A stretch of 64,000 bases of DNA from Prunella strophiata (Eukaryota; Chordata; Aves; Passeriformes; Prunellidae): NCBI GenBank assembly GCA_036583965.1, contig JAZBQD010000027.1, forward strand, positions 21,193,001 to 21,257,000, in the 5' to 3' direction. The translations under genes were made by a program, and so were the position numbers. Every line of letters starts with the position of its first letter. The stretch's first letter is position 1. This document shows positions 14,071 through 27,722 of the stretch, one piece after another. The notes below the pieces were generated by a model that was not told the DNA's origin, searched no databases, and worked only from the letters and a program-made list of their open reading frames with translations.

Positions 14071-15737
14071 CATTTAGAAAAGACTAAACCATTCTTCAAG
14101 TATCCTAATCCCACCTTTTGTCTCTGTCTGAAAGCTTGTAATTCAAGTTAAAGTTACTTAGGCTTCTAGTTTCTCTAACCTATTCTCTGGCAGATCACCC
14201 AGCTCTAACGGACAATTAACAAACATGAAACAGGGATAACTCAGCAGCTAATCCCCCAAAATAGGAGATAGCTCAACAAAATATTGAGCTCAGTTCTGGC
14301 CCATTTTGACAGATGTCAAAATGACAAGCAGGAGCAATTTGGATTAAGGCAGGCTGTGGTGATCAGGAGAAGCTGACACAGGAGGACACAAGAATCTGCT
14401 CCCTGGCACATCCCTGTCCCACAGCTTGCTGTCTTCCTACATCATGCTAACATTTCAGCATGCACACTACAGACCTGCAGGAGCAGTGAGGCTGCAGGGA
14501 AGAGAGGACACAAATATCTCAGCCATCAGGTTTAGAAGATCAGCAGCATTAAGGCATTAATTCCCTCAGCTGTGAAGGAGCCCCAAGGTATGCCTAAGAG
14601 TAGACAGAAAAGCTCAAATGCTGTCACAGTGAAAGGCATGGAGCTTGGCAGGGCCACATTTCCTCACTGGCTGTCCCCATGTGAGCTGACTGCCAGCAAA
14701 GGGCATCCAGTCCCAGCTCTACCCCTGCAGGGTGTCCCTGTGTGCCTGGGGCTGACATCGCTGAGCTTTGCCCACCTCCAAGCTGGAGTGTGGGGAATGC
14801 AGAGCAGCATCCTCAGGCTAGAAGGGCCACGACTGAGCCATGTGAGGCCACTGCAGCTGCTGGAGTGGATCCCAGGGCACAAACTCCTGCTCCACCTTTG
14901 GTGCCAAAGCTATTGCCAAGGCATTTCCCTCTACTGTGACCCCCTTCTGGCAGAAGAATGGAAATTATTTTTCCTGCAGGGGAGGCTGACAAGGTGGAAG
15001 CTGAGCTTTGACCCACATATCTATTCAAAATGACATCCTCTATGTTCACTTATATAAACATTTTCCTAGTATTTAAATCACATTTTTGTTTGAAGGCTTT
15101 GTCAATGCAAAAACTTACTCAGAGCCTTCTGGACTCACTTAGGATATGATCTCCTCACAGAACACAGAAGGTTTGAGGAAAGCAGGGTGCCTTAAAAATA
15201 ATTTATGCTGTTTAAAACTATTTACATAATTTAAAAATAGTCACTATATTTAATATCAGACAGAATTCCTATAGTTCCACAAATCCTTCTTGAAGACTGT
15301 GATTGACAACATGGTCTCCACAGACCATTTTCAGGCGTTCCAGCTTTGATTCAGCACTGAGTGAAACAGCAGTATAATTAATTAATTACTATTGTTCTGT
15401 AAAAGCAATGGCCAGATATTGCATATATTTTAATCAGGCCTGATGAGAAGGCTCAGTATTTTTCTTGTGAACATTCTAAACACAGGCCTGGCATGGATTT
15501 TCTGGGGGAAGCACAAGGGAGTTGTAGCCTCCTTTCTAATATTGCCACACTTTGTGTAATGGGACATGGGAAGACCTGCACCCCAGGGCAGCATCATCCT
15601 TCAGTGTGACAGGCTATGACCAAACATAAACTTTAGATCTGAAAAAGTACTGAAGTATTCAGAAAGGCTACACAGGATAATGGTGAAGGGTTTAATTCAC
15701 ACTGAGCCAGTATGGCTGGAAGGATAAGCACAAGCAT

Positions 15738-15950
15738 TAAAGCACAGGAGTTCTCTTGCCAGCTCTGCCACTAAGTCCATGCAAATCACTTAATCTTCCT
15801 ATTTGGTTACCCCTTTGCTAAAAGGGGAATGTTAATATTTATTTACCTTCCAGCTCACAGGCATGTTGTGAGGATTAATTAGTTAATAACTGTTAAGTGC
15901 TTTGAAGATACAAGTGACTCTGCAAAATACTAAGTATTATTAACTAACAT
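15738..15950 (+). mobile_element. MIR / CORE-SINE remnant
   Basis: Follows the MIR layout from TTGCCAGCTCTGCCACTAAG through a diverged CACTTAATCTTCC block, AAAAGGGGAATGTTAATATT, TGTTGTGAGGATTAATTAG and GTTAAGTGCTTTGAAGA to AGTATTATTA. Ancient amniote SINE, strongly eroded, no longer mobile. Confidence 0.75.
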
Positions 15951-16104
15951 TAGGCTAATGATGCAGAGAGGAGTGGCAATTTTTTTATTAGCTGTATCAA
16001 AGCAGAGCCCAGGATTCAGCACTGAGATGCATGCTAGCTAGTGAAAAATTAACAAGGTTATGAGAAAGATTAAAAAATAGTGAATTTGTTTCCACTGGAA
16101 CATA

Positions 16105-16155
16105 AAAAACCCACAAAAAACCAAAACAAAACCAAAAAAAAACCCCCAACCAAAC
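16105..16155 (+). repeat. A/C-rich low-complexity tract
   Basis: Runs of A broken by CC and CCC. No transposon body recognised around it. Confidence 0.75.
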
Positions 16156-17212
16156 AGCTGTACAATTCCTGACCTAGCAAAACCCTGCCTCTTTTAGTAA
16201 CTCAAGACCATATTCTGAAAGCTGTTGCTTTGCACTTTGATTAGTCATTTCCAATATGCAAAGTGCTATGCTTTTGAGTTGGTGGCAATTTCCACTCCTA
16301 CATCTTGCTCTGCACCTGTGAAAATAGTGGCCCACAGCTCAAGGCAGGCAAGAATCAAGTGCAACATGCAGACTTTATTTCACAACAAATTTTCTTGGCA
16401 TTCATTTCTACCCAACTTCTGTGAGAAATCCAGACAGTTCTGGTACAGCTGAGTGAGAAGGTTGGTTTTGCATTCAGACAGATCTCCTGACCTGAAGGAA
16501 GGGACAGCCTGGGGTTTGTGAGGGCTGCTCAGAAACAGTGTGCACCTCTGCCTTATGCTACTGTTATAATTCCAGCAAAGAAAGATGGTAAAGACACAGC
16601 CTGGAAAGTTGAGACAGCAACTAAAATAACTTTGGAAGATGCTTCCTCAGAGCAGCTGTCCACGTAGCTCCACTGAGGAAGCCAGGTGCAGCTCCTAAGA
16701 GCCACCAGGAGCTTCCACCTGTGGGCCTAAATCACTTGCTGCTTATACAGAAAGACCAGCAATTCCTCCATTTCAATTACAAGCAAGCATTTTGTTGATA
16801 TTTGCAAACAATTTACAATTCAAGTCTATAACAGTATTTATTTCTATCTTGTTATCTTGTATGATTCTCAATACTGTAGTTCCAGGTGCACAAGGCAGCA
16901 TTTTCTCACTCTCTTTTTTCACTTCTCTGCCTGAGCCAGTGAACTTAGTTTTGGTTCTCTATTTCTTTAATTACTTCAATGGTAGCAGAGGTAAACACAC
17001 AATCATTTTAGGAGGGGAAAAAAGATAACACTCCATAGACCTCTTTTTTAGTAAGTCTTCATACAACTGTTCTTGTCCTGGACAAAATTTTTAATTGCTG
17101 TTATCTCACAACATGGTTGTACAAAAGAAAGATTATGAGACAGATCAACATAGAAGCTGGAAAAGCTGAGAAGAGAGAAGGATTCTATTTATCTCCAAAA
17201 ATCTGCAAAACT

Positions 17213-17248
17213 TTGAGTGTTACAGAAACATTGAGTGTTACAGAAACA
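17213..17248 (+). repeat. 18-bp perfect tandem duplication
   Basis: TTGAGTGTTACAGAAACA occurs twice back to back. Too short to be a satellite; probably a recent slippage or duplication event. Confidence 0.95.
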
Positions 17249-20146
17249 CCTTAAGCCCTGGTGCTGGGAATGTCTGTTGGCAGACACAAGATTCATTGTG
17301 AGGCAAAGATGACCTAAGATACCCACAGACTCCTTTAGACTGAAGACAGCAGCTCCCAGGCAGATGGATGATTAAGGAAGCAACACTGCCAGGCTCTGCT
17401 GCACTTGTTTGACCCAGCTGAGAGGAAAGAGGCAATTCCTCTACTCTCACTTCCAGATTACAAAGCTCAGAGGCACAATGTAATTCTCAGAGGTACAGGT
17501 GTGACACCAGCTTCAGAAGTCTCATTTCTTTCTGCATTACAATGTGCTATGTCCTTTGGGGACCCTTACCTTGCACTCAGTTTCCCAGGTACTCTCCTCC
17601 TGGGGAGGGTGGGAGAAATGCCTTTGTAAATCCATCCCCTCAACAACACTTTCTGCCAGAAGAGAAGCAGCTGCTGCAACTAAAACAGGTTGGGAGAAGA
17701 GTTTCAGCTGAGCCAAGTGAAAGCTGCTGAAGCCTGACATTCAGTTACAAGGCCTTGTACAGCGGGGTGACAAAATGTAATTAGCCATTAGGTACATTAA
17801 GTTATTGTAAAAATTAAATACAGCAAATATCTTCAACAACTGCATCTCAACACAGGAAATAGAGAGGCTGAATTTCACATCTCAGTGTAAGGCTCAAAGT
17901 AGTGGTGACTGTCAAGGATGCTTGGCATGTTAGTAGTCTTCTGATGATCAAGTTCTGTTTTCAGGTATTTACAATATAACTAAAGAGTATTGATTTGAAG
18001 TTAAGTTTTATGTAACTCAACCCTGAATTTGATCTATTTGTCTTAGCAATATGTGGAGATTTTTCCCTTCTAAAAATACAATAAACAAAGACTATTTTGC
18101 ATGTTAAAAATATATCCATTGTGACATACCTCTTCCTGCATCTTATTTACTAAGCTCTAACATTAGCTTCAAGATTTCTGCTTGACTGCAAACACCAATG
18201 CATATTATGAATATACCTACAATCCACTTATAACACTGGAAAGGTTAAAAACATTTAAGCATGAACAAAGGCCAAATACCCACTCTAAATATCTTGCTCT
18301 CTGGACATTTGTTGCTTAATCAATTTTCACATGGGTTTTACTATTGCTGCTGAAATTGCTGGCTATTGTTTGACACATTGCACTCAAAATACTATAGATC
18401 TGAAATGCTAATGTGTTTTCCACTGTGTGTGATTCCTACCAATCAAATACATCATCCACAGTTACTTTTATCTCAAGCCAAGTCTAGCAAGGGCAAAACA
18501 GTCTTTTATTGGCTTCAGAGCTTCTTCTATCAAATTCCCTGCTTTTTCAACCTCCAAAGCAATCACAGGCTGACAGCACCATCCTGGATTTTGTTTTGCA
18601 GTATTATGAGCCCCTCTTCCTTCCACATGGAGAATCAGAGGGGCTGGATCCTTCTTGAGGCAAGGAGGCACATTACTCACAGGCTGCCTGACAACAGGGG
18701 AAATTGCTTTTTCTTTTTGACACACAGTGAAGGGGCAGGCTCAGCCAGTGCAGAAGCTTCTGCAGAGCCTCCGGGAAGAAGAGGAAAAACACTTCATGCT
18801 CCTTGCCAAGACATTTTAGATGCTAAGTGGAGCAGCAGCAAACCTAAACCAAGCTACTAAAGCCCTCACAAGCCAGCCATGCAAACATGGAAAACAACCC
18901 TTCAGGAACAGATTTTTTCCAAACAACCCATAGCAAAACAAGCAAATGCACATTGTTACAAATAGCATTGCCTCTTATCATACATGAACCAGAGATGCTG
19001 CTGTTTAAGGGATGAAGAAATTTGCTCTCATGAGCACAACATCCAGTGCTTCAAAACCTGCTAAATTACCAAGGCATCTTCTACATTTTGCAACAGAGGC
19101 ACACACTCAGCTTCATCACACACAGCTCAAGCAAGCAGATCCAGCACACTTTAAATTATTTTGAGCAGATCTGGCACAACTCTTTTCCAGTTCAAAAGAA
19201 CCTGCCACAGCATCAATAGAAGATCTGCAATTGCTCTCTCCAGTGTCCTGGGCACAGAGATGCTGTGAACACAGTACAAAGTCAGCACAAGCATCTCATA
19301 ACTCTCGTTGACATTATGACAGCTCCAAAGGCCAAGAGCCAAACACTGTAATTCCTACTTGTGTTGCTCACAGGCTAAAGAAACACAGTGTCACTCTGAG
19401 GGCAAAGGCATTTTTCCATTTTCTTACATAGCTGATTTTACATATAAAAGTTAACATTAAACATCTGACTAAAACTGGCCAGAGAACACCATATTTTCTC
19501 TGGAGAAAAAGAGTTATAGCTCTTACCATGGCTAAAATCCAAAGTAACATCAAAGCACTCTTGTATCCAGGGCACTGGAAAAAGATCCATCAGCATTCAA
19601 GACACCAGACTGCCAAAGCTCCTGCCTACCAATTCCCATACAGAAATTTTGTTGTAAGACCCACACAAGTCCTCATCTCTGACTCTGAAGAATTAAGAGG
19701 GCAGCAAGGAATAAGAGTGCTGCTACACCTCTAAATGCTAATAATTTTAATACTGTTTTGTTGTTTCATTATGTAGCTGCTATGCACCTTGGAAAATGAG
19801 ATATAAGTGGATATGTAATGCTACAGTGATAGCTGCTTACAGCAGGGTCACGAAATAAATACAAATACTGTTACAACAGATGTAATCAAATTTGTATGTC
19901 ATTAATAAGGCAGATTAAACAATGATAATAAACCTTGAAAACAAATTAACTGGTTGATTTCCTTCTTACTAAGTCCACATTTTTCTCATTTGTTCTGGCT
20001 GGCAGCATAGCAACCTATTGGTTAAGAGTGGCCTGTTTGCTTTGTCAGAGCTGTTGTCCAGATGACTAAACACATTTATTATTACATGATTTACAAGCTT
20101 AAAATCAAAGTGTTTGTTAATATCAGCGTGTAAATTCATAGAATAT

Positions 20147-20217
20147 GGGGGGTGGGGTGGTGGTGGTGGTGGTTTTTTTAGAGTTTTGTTTGGCTGGGGG
20201 TTTTTTGGGTTTTGGGG
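20147..20217 (+). repeat. G/T-rich tract with G-quadruplex potential
   Basis: Runs of six and four G separated by one T, then (GGT)n to 20172, and a second cluster GGGGG-T6-GGG-T4-GGGG at 20196-20217. Low-complexity sequence in intergenic DNA. Confidence 0.8.
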
Positions 20218-22399
20218 TTTTTTGCTGACATGAAGTGAAATGCTACATAAAGGAGGACAGACATTCAAACATTGAAAACCCACATCAACATGCTGAGTTT
20301 ATTACAGAACAGCTCGCTGGAAATTATTGGGCACTAATCTTTTAATACTGCAGCTGATCCTTGGTCAACCTGTTACAAGAGCAAATTGCCATTCCCAGCT
20401 GTGCCATACTATAAGAGGATAAACATCAGAGTGGCCCTTAGGAACAACCTATTTCAAGAATATCTCCTCAGTCTTTTACAGCTAATCAGAGCCACATTAA
20501 CAGGAGGAAAGCTGCCATGAAGGGAGCATATGTAAATATCAATCTAACTGGATGCAGTAAAGCACTGACTACTTTTTTTCATTAAATGTAGGAAGATATT
20601 GAAAACTCACTATTAAAAGACTGAAGAATTAAGATTCAGGAATCTAACACACAAAAAGTCTGGCCTGAGTACTTAGGAGAGTCTCTTCTCATTGCAATAA
20701 AGCCACAGTGGAGCTCAGGGGGGAGTTATGTAGCCTGAGTGCTCAGCCTGTTTCAAGGAGAATGTGGTGGACTCCCACATCTGAAGTTGCAGTACCAACC
20801 AGAGCATGACAAACATTTGGATATCCAAATGTTTCTGGATCTTACCAGCTGCCACATAAGATAAATTTCCACTGAAACAAGTTGTGATCAATACTTTTTT
20901 CAGTCCACAAATGCATTTTCTCTTTCAGTTTCTAAAGCTTTCATTTGTACTTTCTCTACCTTGTGCTTCCTTCACAATTTCAAGATGACTGCTCTAGTCA
21001 TGACTGAACAAGAACTCCCTCTGCACTCACAGCAAGTCTTGTCTAAAAAAAGGCTGTCAGCATTTGTAAGCTTATAAAGGCTGAAATATTTACTTACTGT
21101 TTGCACAACACCTAAAGGTTTGGGACCGCCAATCCAACTAAGGTCTTTGGCCACTACTGCAACATTAACATTACATAATTACTTTAAATTTATAATCCTT
21201 TTGCTTTCTGTTGCCTGTGGAAAAGTGTATTCATATTAATTGCCAGATGTCAGATGACTAAACACCACTTATTTTTAGTATCCCCAACCCATTCCAAGAT
21301 GACAGTATAGAGTAACTGCAGAATCACACTGTTTAATATACTACAAGAAATAACCTCCTTAATTTCCCAAAACATTTATAAGGATAAACAGAGGCTTCTG
21401 AAGAAAACTATTTTACTGTTGTCTTTCCAGTAATTACAGAAATATGGACTAGACAATTTTTAATACTGATAAAACTTAGCATATGGGCAGGGCAAAGCTC
21501 TGTGAAAGCCATCCTGATGCTACTACTAACCCACTCTTCTGGGTCAAAATATCAGAGGAAGGAAAAGATATTTCTCCACAAATAATCACCCCCCAAGGCA
21601 GCACCCATCCCATGGTGTGGGCAGGAAGGGCTGAGTTCCCTGCTTGCTCCCTCCCCATCACAAACAGTTCAGCTGCATCCATGGAGTGTGACCCAGGCCA
21701 GCAAGCAGCTGCCTGTCTAACTACTCTCTTGAGTGTTGTTAACTCTCTGGTCTTGCTTTACACAGTGTTAGTACTCACACTGTCGGTTCCTCCTGGAATT
21801 ACAGCCTGAAGAGATTGGAGGGACACCAAATGCCTTGACATTTGACTACTGAGAACTGGGGAGTGGTGTTGATCATTGAAAATATGAGAGTATATGAGAA
21901 CTGCTAATAAAACAGGTAGCTGAATATAATTTATACATATTTTCCATTACTTATGCCAGAGCTAGATCTAAAAGCTGGCACTAAATCCCAAACAATTCTT
22001 CTTACCAGTTTTACAAGCTTCTTCCTTGGCACATGTGCCTGCTACAGCACAGACCAAAGGGCTTCACAAGCATTACATGGCTTTTTTTATCCCCCATTCA
22101 CTCACTAACATCTTCAACAAAAATGGTACATTCACCTTTGGTCTTCTACCTGCATGGGGAATATTTGGCCAACCCTCATCAAATGAGTCCAGTTTGAAAG
22201 CAGCCAACATTACAAAACACTTTGAGCCACACAGACAGTCCTTCCCATCCAAACTGTGTGTCCTTCTGCTGATGCTGCCAGAATCACAGGAAAGGCCTCT
22301 CCAAACCCACAGAAATGACTTCCCTTTCGTGCCAGTGCTTCTCTGTGTGCAGGAGGAAGGACAGCCTTGTGGCTCACAGAGACCTGCCTGTCAGCATGT

Positions 22400-22495
22400 G
22401 TGCCTTCTATTCCTGGTGGTCACCAACTTCTCTTGTGACTTTGGGAGAGTTATCAAACTTCCCCACTCACCAAAATGTTTGTCTGCTATACAACA
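22400..22495 (+). mobile_element. Possible second MIR remnant
   Basis: TTCCTGG, then CACCAACTTCTCTTGTGACT and TTGGGAGAGTTATCAAACTT resemble the MIR core (TGTGACCTTGGGCAAGTTAC). Shorter and weaker than the copy at 15738. Confidence 0.45.
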
Positions 22496-24380
22496 CAGCA
22501 ATTCAATTTTGCCCTTTAATGGAAATACCTTTGGAAAATTTTGGCATGGATGAGAAGCAGTGTAAGAGTTAAAAATATTGTTATTTTCATGGTACCATTA
22601 TTTAGTAGCATTTCAGTTCTCACTGAGTAAAATTTTCATCAGATAGATAGTGTCTTTATCTCTGAATATTATCTACAGTGTCAAGGCACAGAGAGGTAAC
22701 TATTTAAATATGCCTACCTTTCTGTGCCTGAGGGAGGAATGTGGCAAGTACAACCAAAGCAAGCACATCTTGAACTCACTCCACCCTCATAGTTAAGTAA
22801 CTTTCAAGAATAAAGACAGCAATACTGTTTATATGTATTTCTTGTAAATCCCTCCCCAGGCAACTGTTTTCAGATCAATATTCCACATCAAACAACTACT
22901 GAAAGTTTTCAATGTCTGCCTCATTTACTTGTAATTAGATGTATTTAATAATTTTCATTTTTTCTGTGCTGCTGTCCAGCAGCAAACAAGTGCCCACCCG
23001 AGTGCCACAGCTCACATGGCTCAAAGCAAGGGGCAGCTGTATTTGTACACATCCTTTTACTCCTAACTCCCAGTGCTAACATGGATTTTGACACAAAACC
23101 AAACAATGTGCAAGACCTTTGTGATGCTGCTCTCCTGCAAAGCTGGCAGGAAAGATGACACACAAGGAGGTGGCACACTGGCCATTCTAAAATATTTAAA
23201 TATTTTCTGCAGCTTAGAAACAATTGCTTTCAAAAAAGTTTGAATTCCACAAATAGACAGAGGCGTCAGGGAGGCTTCCACTGACAGACTTCAAACACTA
23301 TATATTTGATTTAAAGCTGAAGGCAGCTGCTTTGTGAAACCAGAGTAAATAAATTTCTTCCATCTTGACATTAAAGAAAAAAATGTTACCTTATGTAAAT
23401 AATCAGACAACCTTGAACTGGAACTTGCAATTAATTTCAGAGCTCATGTTCCCAGCCTACCTCAACAAAACAAATTTCAGGCGGCTCATCTGAACACAGA
23501 GACTGAAATAAACCCAGTCTGAAAGAGAGGTTAAAAAAAAAAAAAAAGTTGGAGACATAATTTCTTTTCCTTACATCATACATTTTTCTGTTCAGCTCTG
23601 GGGCTGCCTAGCTTAAGGGTTGCTGTGATCCCAGGGAATTTTTTTTTCATCAGAAGTACTGTATCAATCACCATAACTATGACTTGCCACTCAGTTTCAA
23701 AAATAGTTTGTATTAAATTAAGCTATTGAGCACTGGATTACAGGTGTCTTTTCACATTTTAATTTCTCAGAAGCAAAGTGAAATTGCCATCTAAAACATT
23801 CTGCTGCCTTGTATTATTCACAACTTTCTGAAATGAAACTGAAATGATACCAGATCTATTGCAGAAATACTAGTTCTGGTTTTGTTCATGGAGCTCCTGT
23901 GCAGAGGTTTTGCTCCTGCAAGGCCACTGTGCACAGAATTATCTGGAAATGCCACGTGCACTGTGAGTATGCTGGGGGAGGTCAACAGGTTTTGTGCTCC
24001 ACATTACCATCACTAAATTTTGATACAATTAGGGTACATCCCCAATTATGAATAAGATACTCAGATCTGCTTCTCTGCAATTGTAACACAGTTACAACAC
24101 TGTTGTGGTGGTTGGTATTTCCTAAGCAATAGTCAAGTGTGCACATAGTTTTGTGTTCTCCTTTCATACTGTGATAGGAACCACAAGCCAAACTGTCCTG
24201 TTGTCTGACTGAAAATATGGATTATGTAAAAATGAAATTCTTTCTCACCCAAATTGGTGAGAAAATTACTAACAGCACTGCTTTCAAGCTAGTCACCCCC
24301 TCCAGTGAAAAATGGTGTCTTCAGAACCAATTTGATATTTTTCCTGTAGTATCTATGTCTAAAGGGACAGCTCTGTACAG

Positions 24381-24414
24381 AAAAAAAAAAAAAAAATTAA
24401 AAAAAAAAAAAAAA
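24381..24414 (+). repeat. Poly(A) with central TT
   Basis: Sixteen A, TT, sixteen A. No recognised retroposed body lies upstream and I could not define a target-site duplication, so it is recorded as low complexity. Confidence 0.85.
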
Positions 24415-27400
24415 GGAAGCTGTTAATGGGATCAAGTTGTTAATTTTCATTGTCTTAGCTCCCAAAATCCCAAAAGCTCCAAAAGCCAACATGGAGACTA
24501 CAAGAGAAACTCAGCTTTCAGAGCTGATTTCAATGCAGCAGTATGAGCTGCCACCACTAAGGAAGGAGTAGAGTTGTTTTCATGACACAGTTTGAGAGGT
24601 TACAGGGACCTTCCTTTTGTGGAGGTCAAGTTGAAAATCAGAACCAGTAGCAAATAATCTTCCTCCACATGGATTAAATTCCTTGTGAATGACAAGGACT
24701 CCTCATTCCAGAGGGTCACATATACTACACAGAGCATGAACACACAAAGCTGCTGCATGTGTCTGTATCCCACCCAAACTGTGGGCTCATTAACACTGTC
24801 CTGAGGGAAACAGTTCTATTTTTATCATATGTCCAGCTATTTTTATCATTTGAAAAACTTCCCAGGAAATGTAATAATCTCCTGCTGTTTACTGATTAAA
24901 TTAACTATAAAATACAGTATTTAAAGTCTGATCAAAGGAGGTTGTTCAAGCTCCTCCTCTTTACCTCCCCACTACAGCTAATAAAACCCAACAAAGTATT
25001 GTGAACAGAAATGGACTATAAATTCTCCTACTTTACAACCAGCTAAGGAAAACTGAACAAAAACCAAAAAACAAAAGATTCTCCCTCTTACAAAGATACA
25101 GTGTAGTCACAGGAATATAGAAGGAAGGAGAAGTTTTTCTGTCAGACATTCCTAAGGAGTGTGCCCAAATAATTAGATGCAGGGACCACATTTGAATACA
25201 GTTTAAGAACACTCTGATTTTTTTGCTTGAAGTTCTCAATAACTAAAAATTGCATTAATTAACACCTGAGGGAATATTCATGCATTTTTCATACATGAAA
25301 ACAATCTGCATGCAAATGCCATCCAGACTCTCCCCCAGTGACTCAATCTGACTAGAGCCAGCCAGTACAGAAAGGACTTTTCAGCCCTTGGACTCACCCC
25401 TAGAGAGAGCACACTGCAGGCACAAGGGAAAAGGGTTTTAGTTGGTTTAGGTTACATTGATTCATGAGGCCAGTACCTACTGAAGGACAAACCAGCTGCT
25501 GAACACATCCTGCTTTGGTGTAACATCTTTTCCCAAGGTCCCTAGTAAGATTTTAAACAAAAGGTGAATAAAAATTGCCTGTTTCACTAGAAAGGGAAAA
25601 CATCTGACATGTTCTTAGGAAATGAGCTGTGAGAAATCATCAGGAGATAAGCTGTTGAAATGAAGACATTAAAATGTCTCTATGTACACAGATACAAGAG
25701 AAAGGCTGCTTTATCCTCTCAGTTTTGATATCTGCTGGCAGATGTTAATTTTCTGTCTCTCAAAATGAGCACTTCTGAAAGGAGATTGCTTATAGAACCA
25801 AACAGAAATTAAACATAAGATGTTAGTCCAAATGCCCCAGATTTTTACATCTCTTCTTAATGTCTCCATCTCATGCTTCTAATTTTTTTAATAGGACTTT
25901 AAGACCTTACACTTTATATTTAGCTACTGATATACAACTGTAAACTGAAGTTCAACAACATGATCCATAAGTTTAATCATGAACACTGTATATTTCCTCA
26001 CCCTGACAGTTTAAGACAACTTAATGAAATATTTATTACTGATTTTAACTCTTAAAGCTGAACTACATTTGTGTCTTAATTCTATAATCATCTGGTGACA
26101 CATCAAAATATGCAATCCCTAAAAATGAAATAAACCTCCAAAATTCTCTCTGGCAGATCGATAGCTTTAAAGATATATAACTGACAAAAAGTAAAATCCC
26201 CTAACAACTGGTTTTGTTATTTTGTACTGAATTGATCACTGATTCTTTCTGATAAGACCCCAAACACACAGAGAACACTTTAATCCCATATATGCCACTT
26301 CACAAATGCCTCAAAAAATGGGAGAGTGGGCAGCCTGCAATGGGGGACAAAGTGCTTCAAGAGTACAAGTTAATGACCTTTATTCCCATGCTGGCTACTG
26401 AAGCCTCTAAGAAGGTCCTTGAAGTTTGACCTGTGGAAAACAACACTAGCTGTGAGGAAGCAGCTCTAGACCTATCCCAACCATGAGGCTCTGGAGAGAG
26501 CTCCTGTGGAGAGTCCAGTGCATGCAGGAATGCTCCTGACATCCTCCCCCTAAGGAGGCATTTGAATGATTTTCATACAGGCAGTTGAAAGCCATCAAGT
26601 CACTAAGAACTTCAAAATTGAAGCTTACTTAGGGAGGTCATGAGAGGTAGCTTCCCCCCTTCTGCAAAGCACCTTACAGAGAGAGCCACAGAAAGGCTTT
26701 TCTTGAATTTGGGTCATTTTTTAAGAAAGGCCCATTCTCAACACATGCATTCCTGTGTTTATACTTCAACTATGAATATATATACTTGAAAGTTAAACAA
26801 AGAGCCTGTAATTACAAGTTTCAAATAGTTCCACTGAATAACAACTTCTGGGAATGGAGATAGATGTTTTGAGCATTGGCTATTTACCAACCAGCTGTCA
26901 TGGAGAACTCCAGCCCTTGTATACCTTTATATGGAGTAAATCACCTAAAAGTCAACTTCTGGCACCTGGGAAACTTTCAGAACGATGGGGATCTTAGATT
27001 TTATTTGACTTGTTTCTTATAGCACAATGGGAAATTAAAGGAGATGAACACACAGAATGACTAAAGAGGACTAATACAACTAGCAAGAATGAAATATCCA
27101 AGTATTTGTTCAAAGTTTCTCATGAGAAATTAGCTGTGGTCAGACAGAGCATCAGATTTCAGCCCAGAATGCTTATTTAAGCCTTTGCATTTGCCTACAT
27201 ACTTCATTTAGGCTTCAAGACTCTTTAGCTGAGGCATCCCAGGTCCTCAAACTGCAGCAGAAAATCTTCATGGAATCGAGATTCTGGGGATGAAGTAGGC
27301 TGACTGCTAAAAGGCAGCCAAAACCCTTTTGTCTTTGTGCGTATTGCAGCCCTAAGTAAAGGGCTGTCTGTAATACGTGTTGCCTTGGATTTGAATTATT

Positions 27401-27663
27401 CCATTTTTAATTGGCGTCTCAAGCAATAGCAATCCCTTGGGGAGATTTCTGTCAGCCTCGGGTTTCACTGCTCACTTGGATCGCGCCTCGGCGCTGGGAA
27501 GCCCAGAGCCTGACGCGGGCAGACAAGCGCGGGGTCGGAGCCGTCGTGACTCCCATGTTCCCAGCGGATCCCTCCCTGCGGATCGCTCCCAGCCCGACAT
27601 CCACGGCTATTCACCTCAGCCATCCTCCCTCGGCCATCCACCCTCGGCCGCTCTCCCCTCTGT

Positions 27664-27672
27664 CCGCCATCT
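27664..27672 (-). promoter_or_regulatory. YY1-like motif
   Basis: CCGCCATCT on the plus strand, AGATGGCGG on the minus, close to the YY1 consensus AAnATGGCGGC. YY1 sites in this orientation often lie just downstream of a transcription start, which would suggest a minus-strand transcript. Confidence 0.4.
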
Positions 27673-27708
27673 CCCGCCCGCCGTGAGGGCCCTGGGCCGG
27701 AGCCGGGG

Positions 27709-27722
27709 GCGCCCCCTGCCGG
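27709..27722 (-). promoter_or_regulatory. CTCF-like motif
   Basis: GCGCCCCCTGCCGG on the plus strand, CCGGCAGGGGGCGC on the minus. It matches the CTCF core consensus (SYGCCMYCTRSTGG in this orientation) at 13 of 14 positions, counted by eye. Confidence 0.5.

Larger units (their letters stand above)
14075..27455. other. Intergenic DNA with old repeats, no recognised genes
   Basis: AT-rich sequence holding the two MIR remnants, the G/T-rich tract, the 18-bp duplication and the poly(A) tract listed separately. No coding exon recognised on either strand. Confidence 0.6.

Noticed and set aside
1..27460. VAV3 exons expected to the left of SLC25A24
   Set aside because: I looked for the conserved N-terminal calponin-homology exon on the minus strand and found no match; the gene probably lies beyond the left end.
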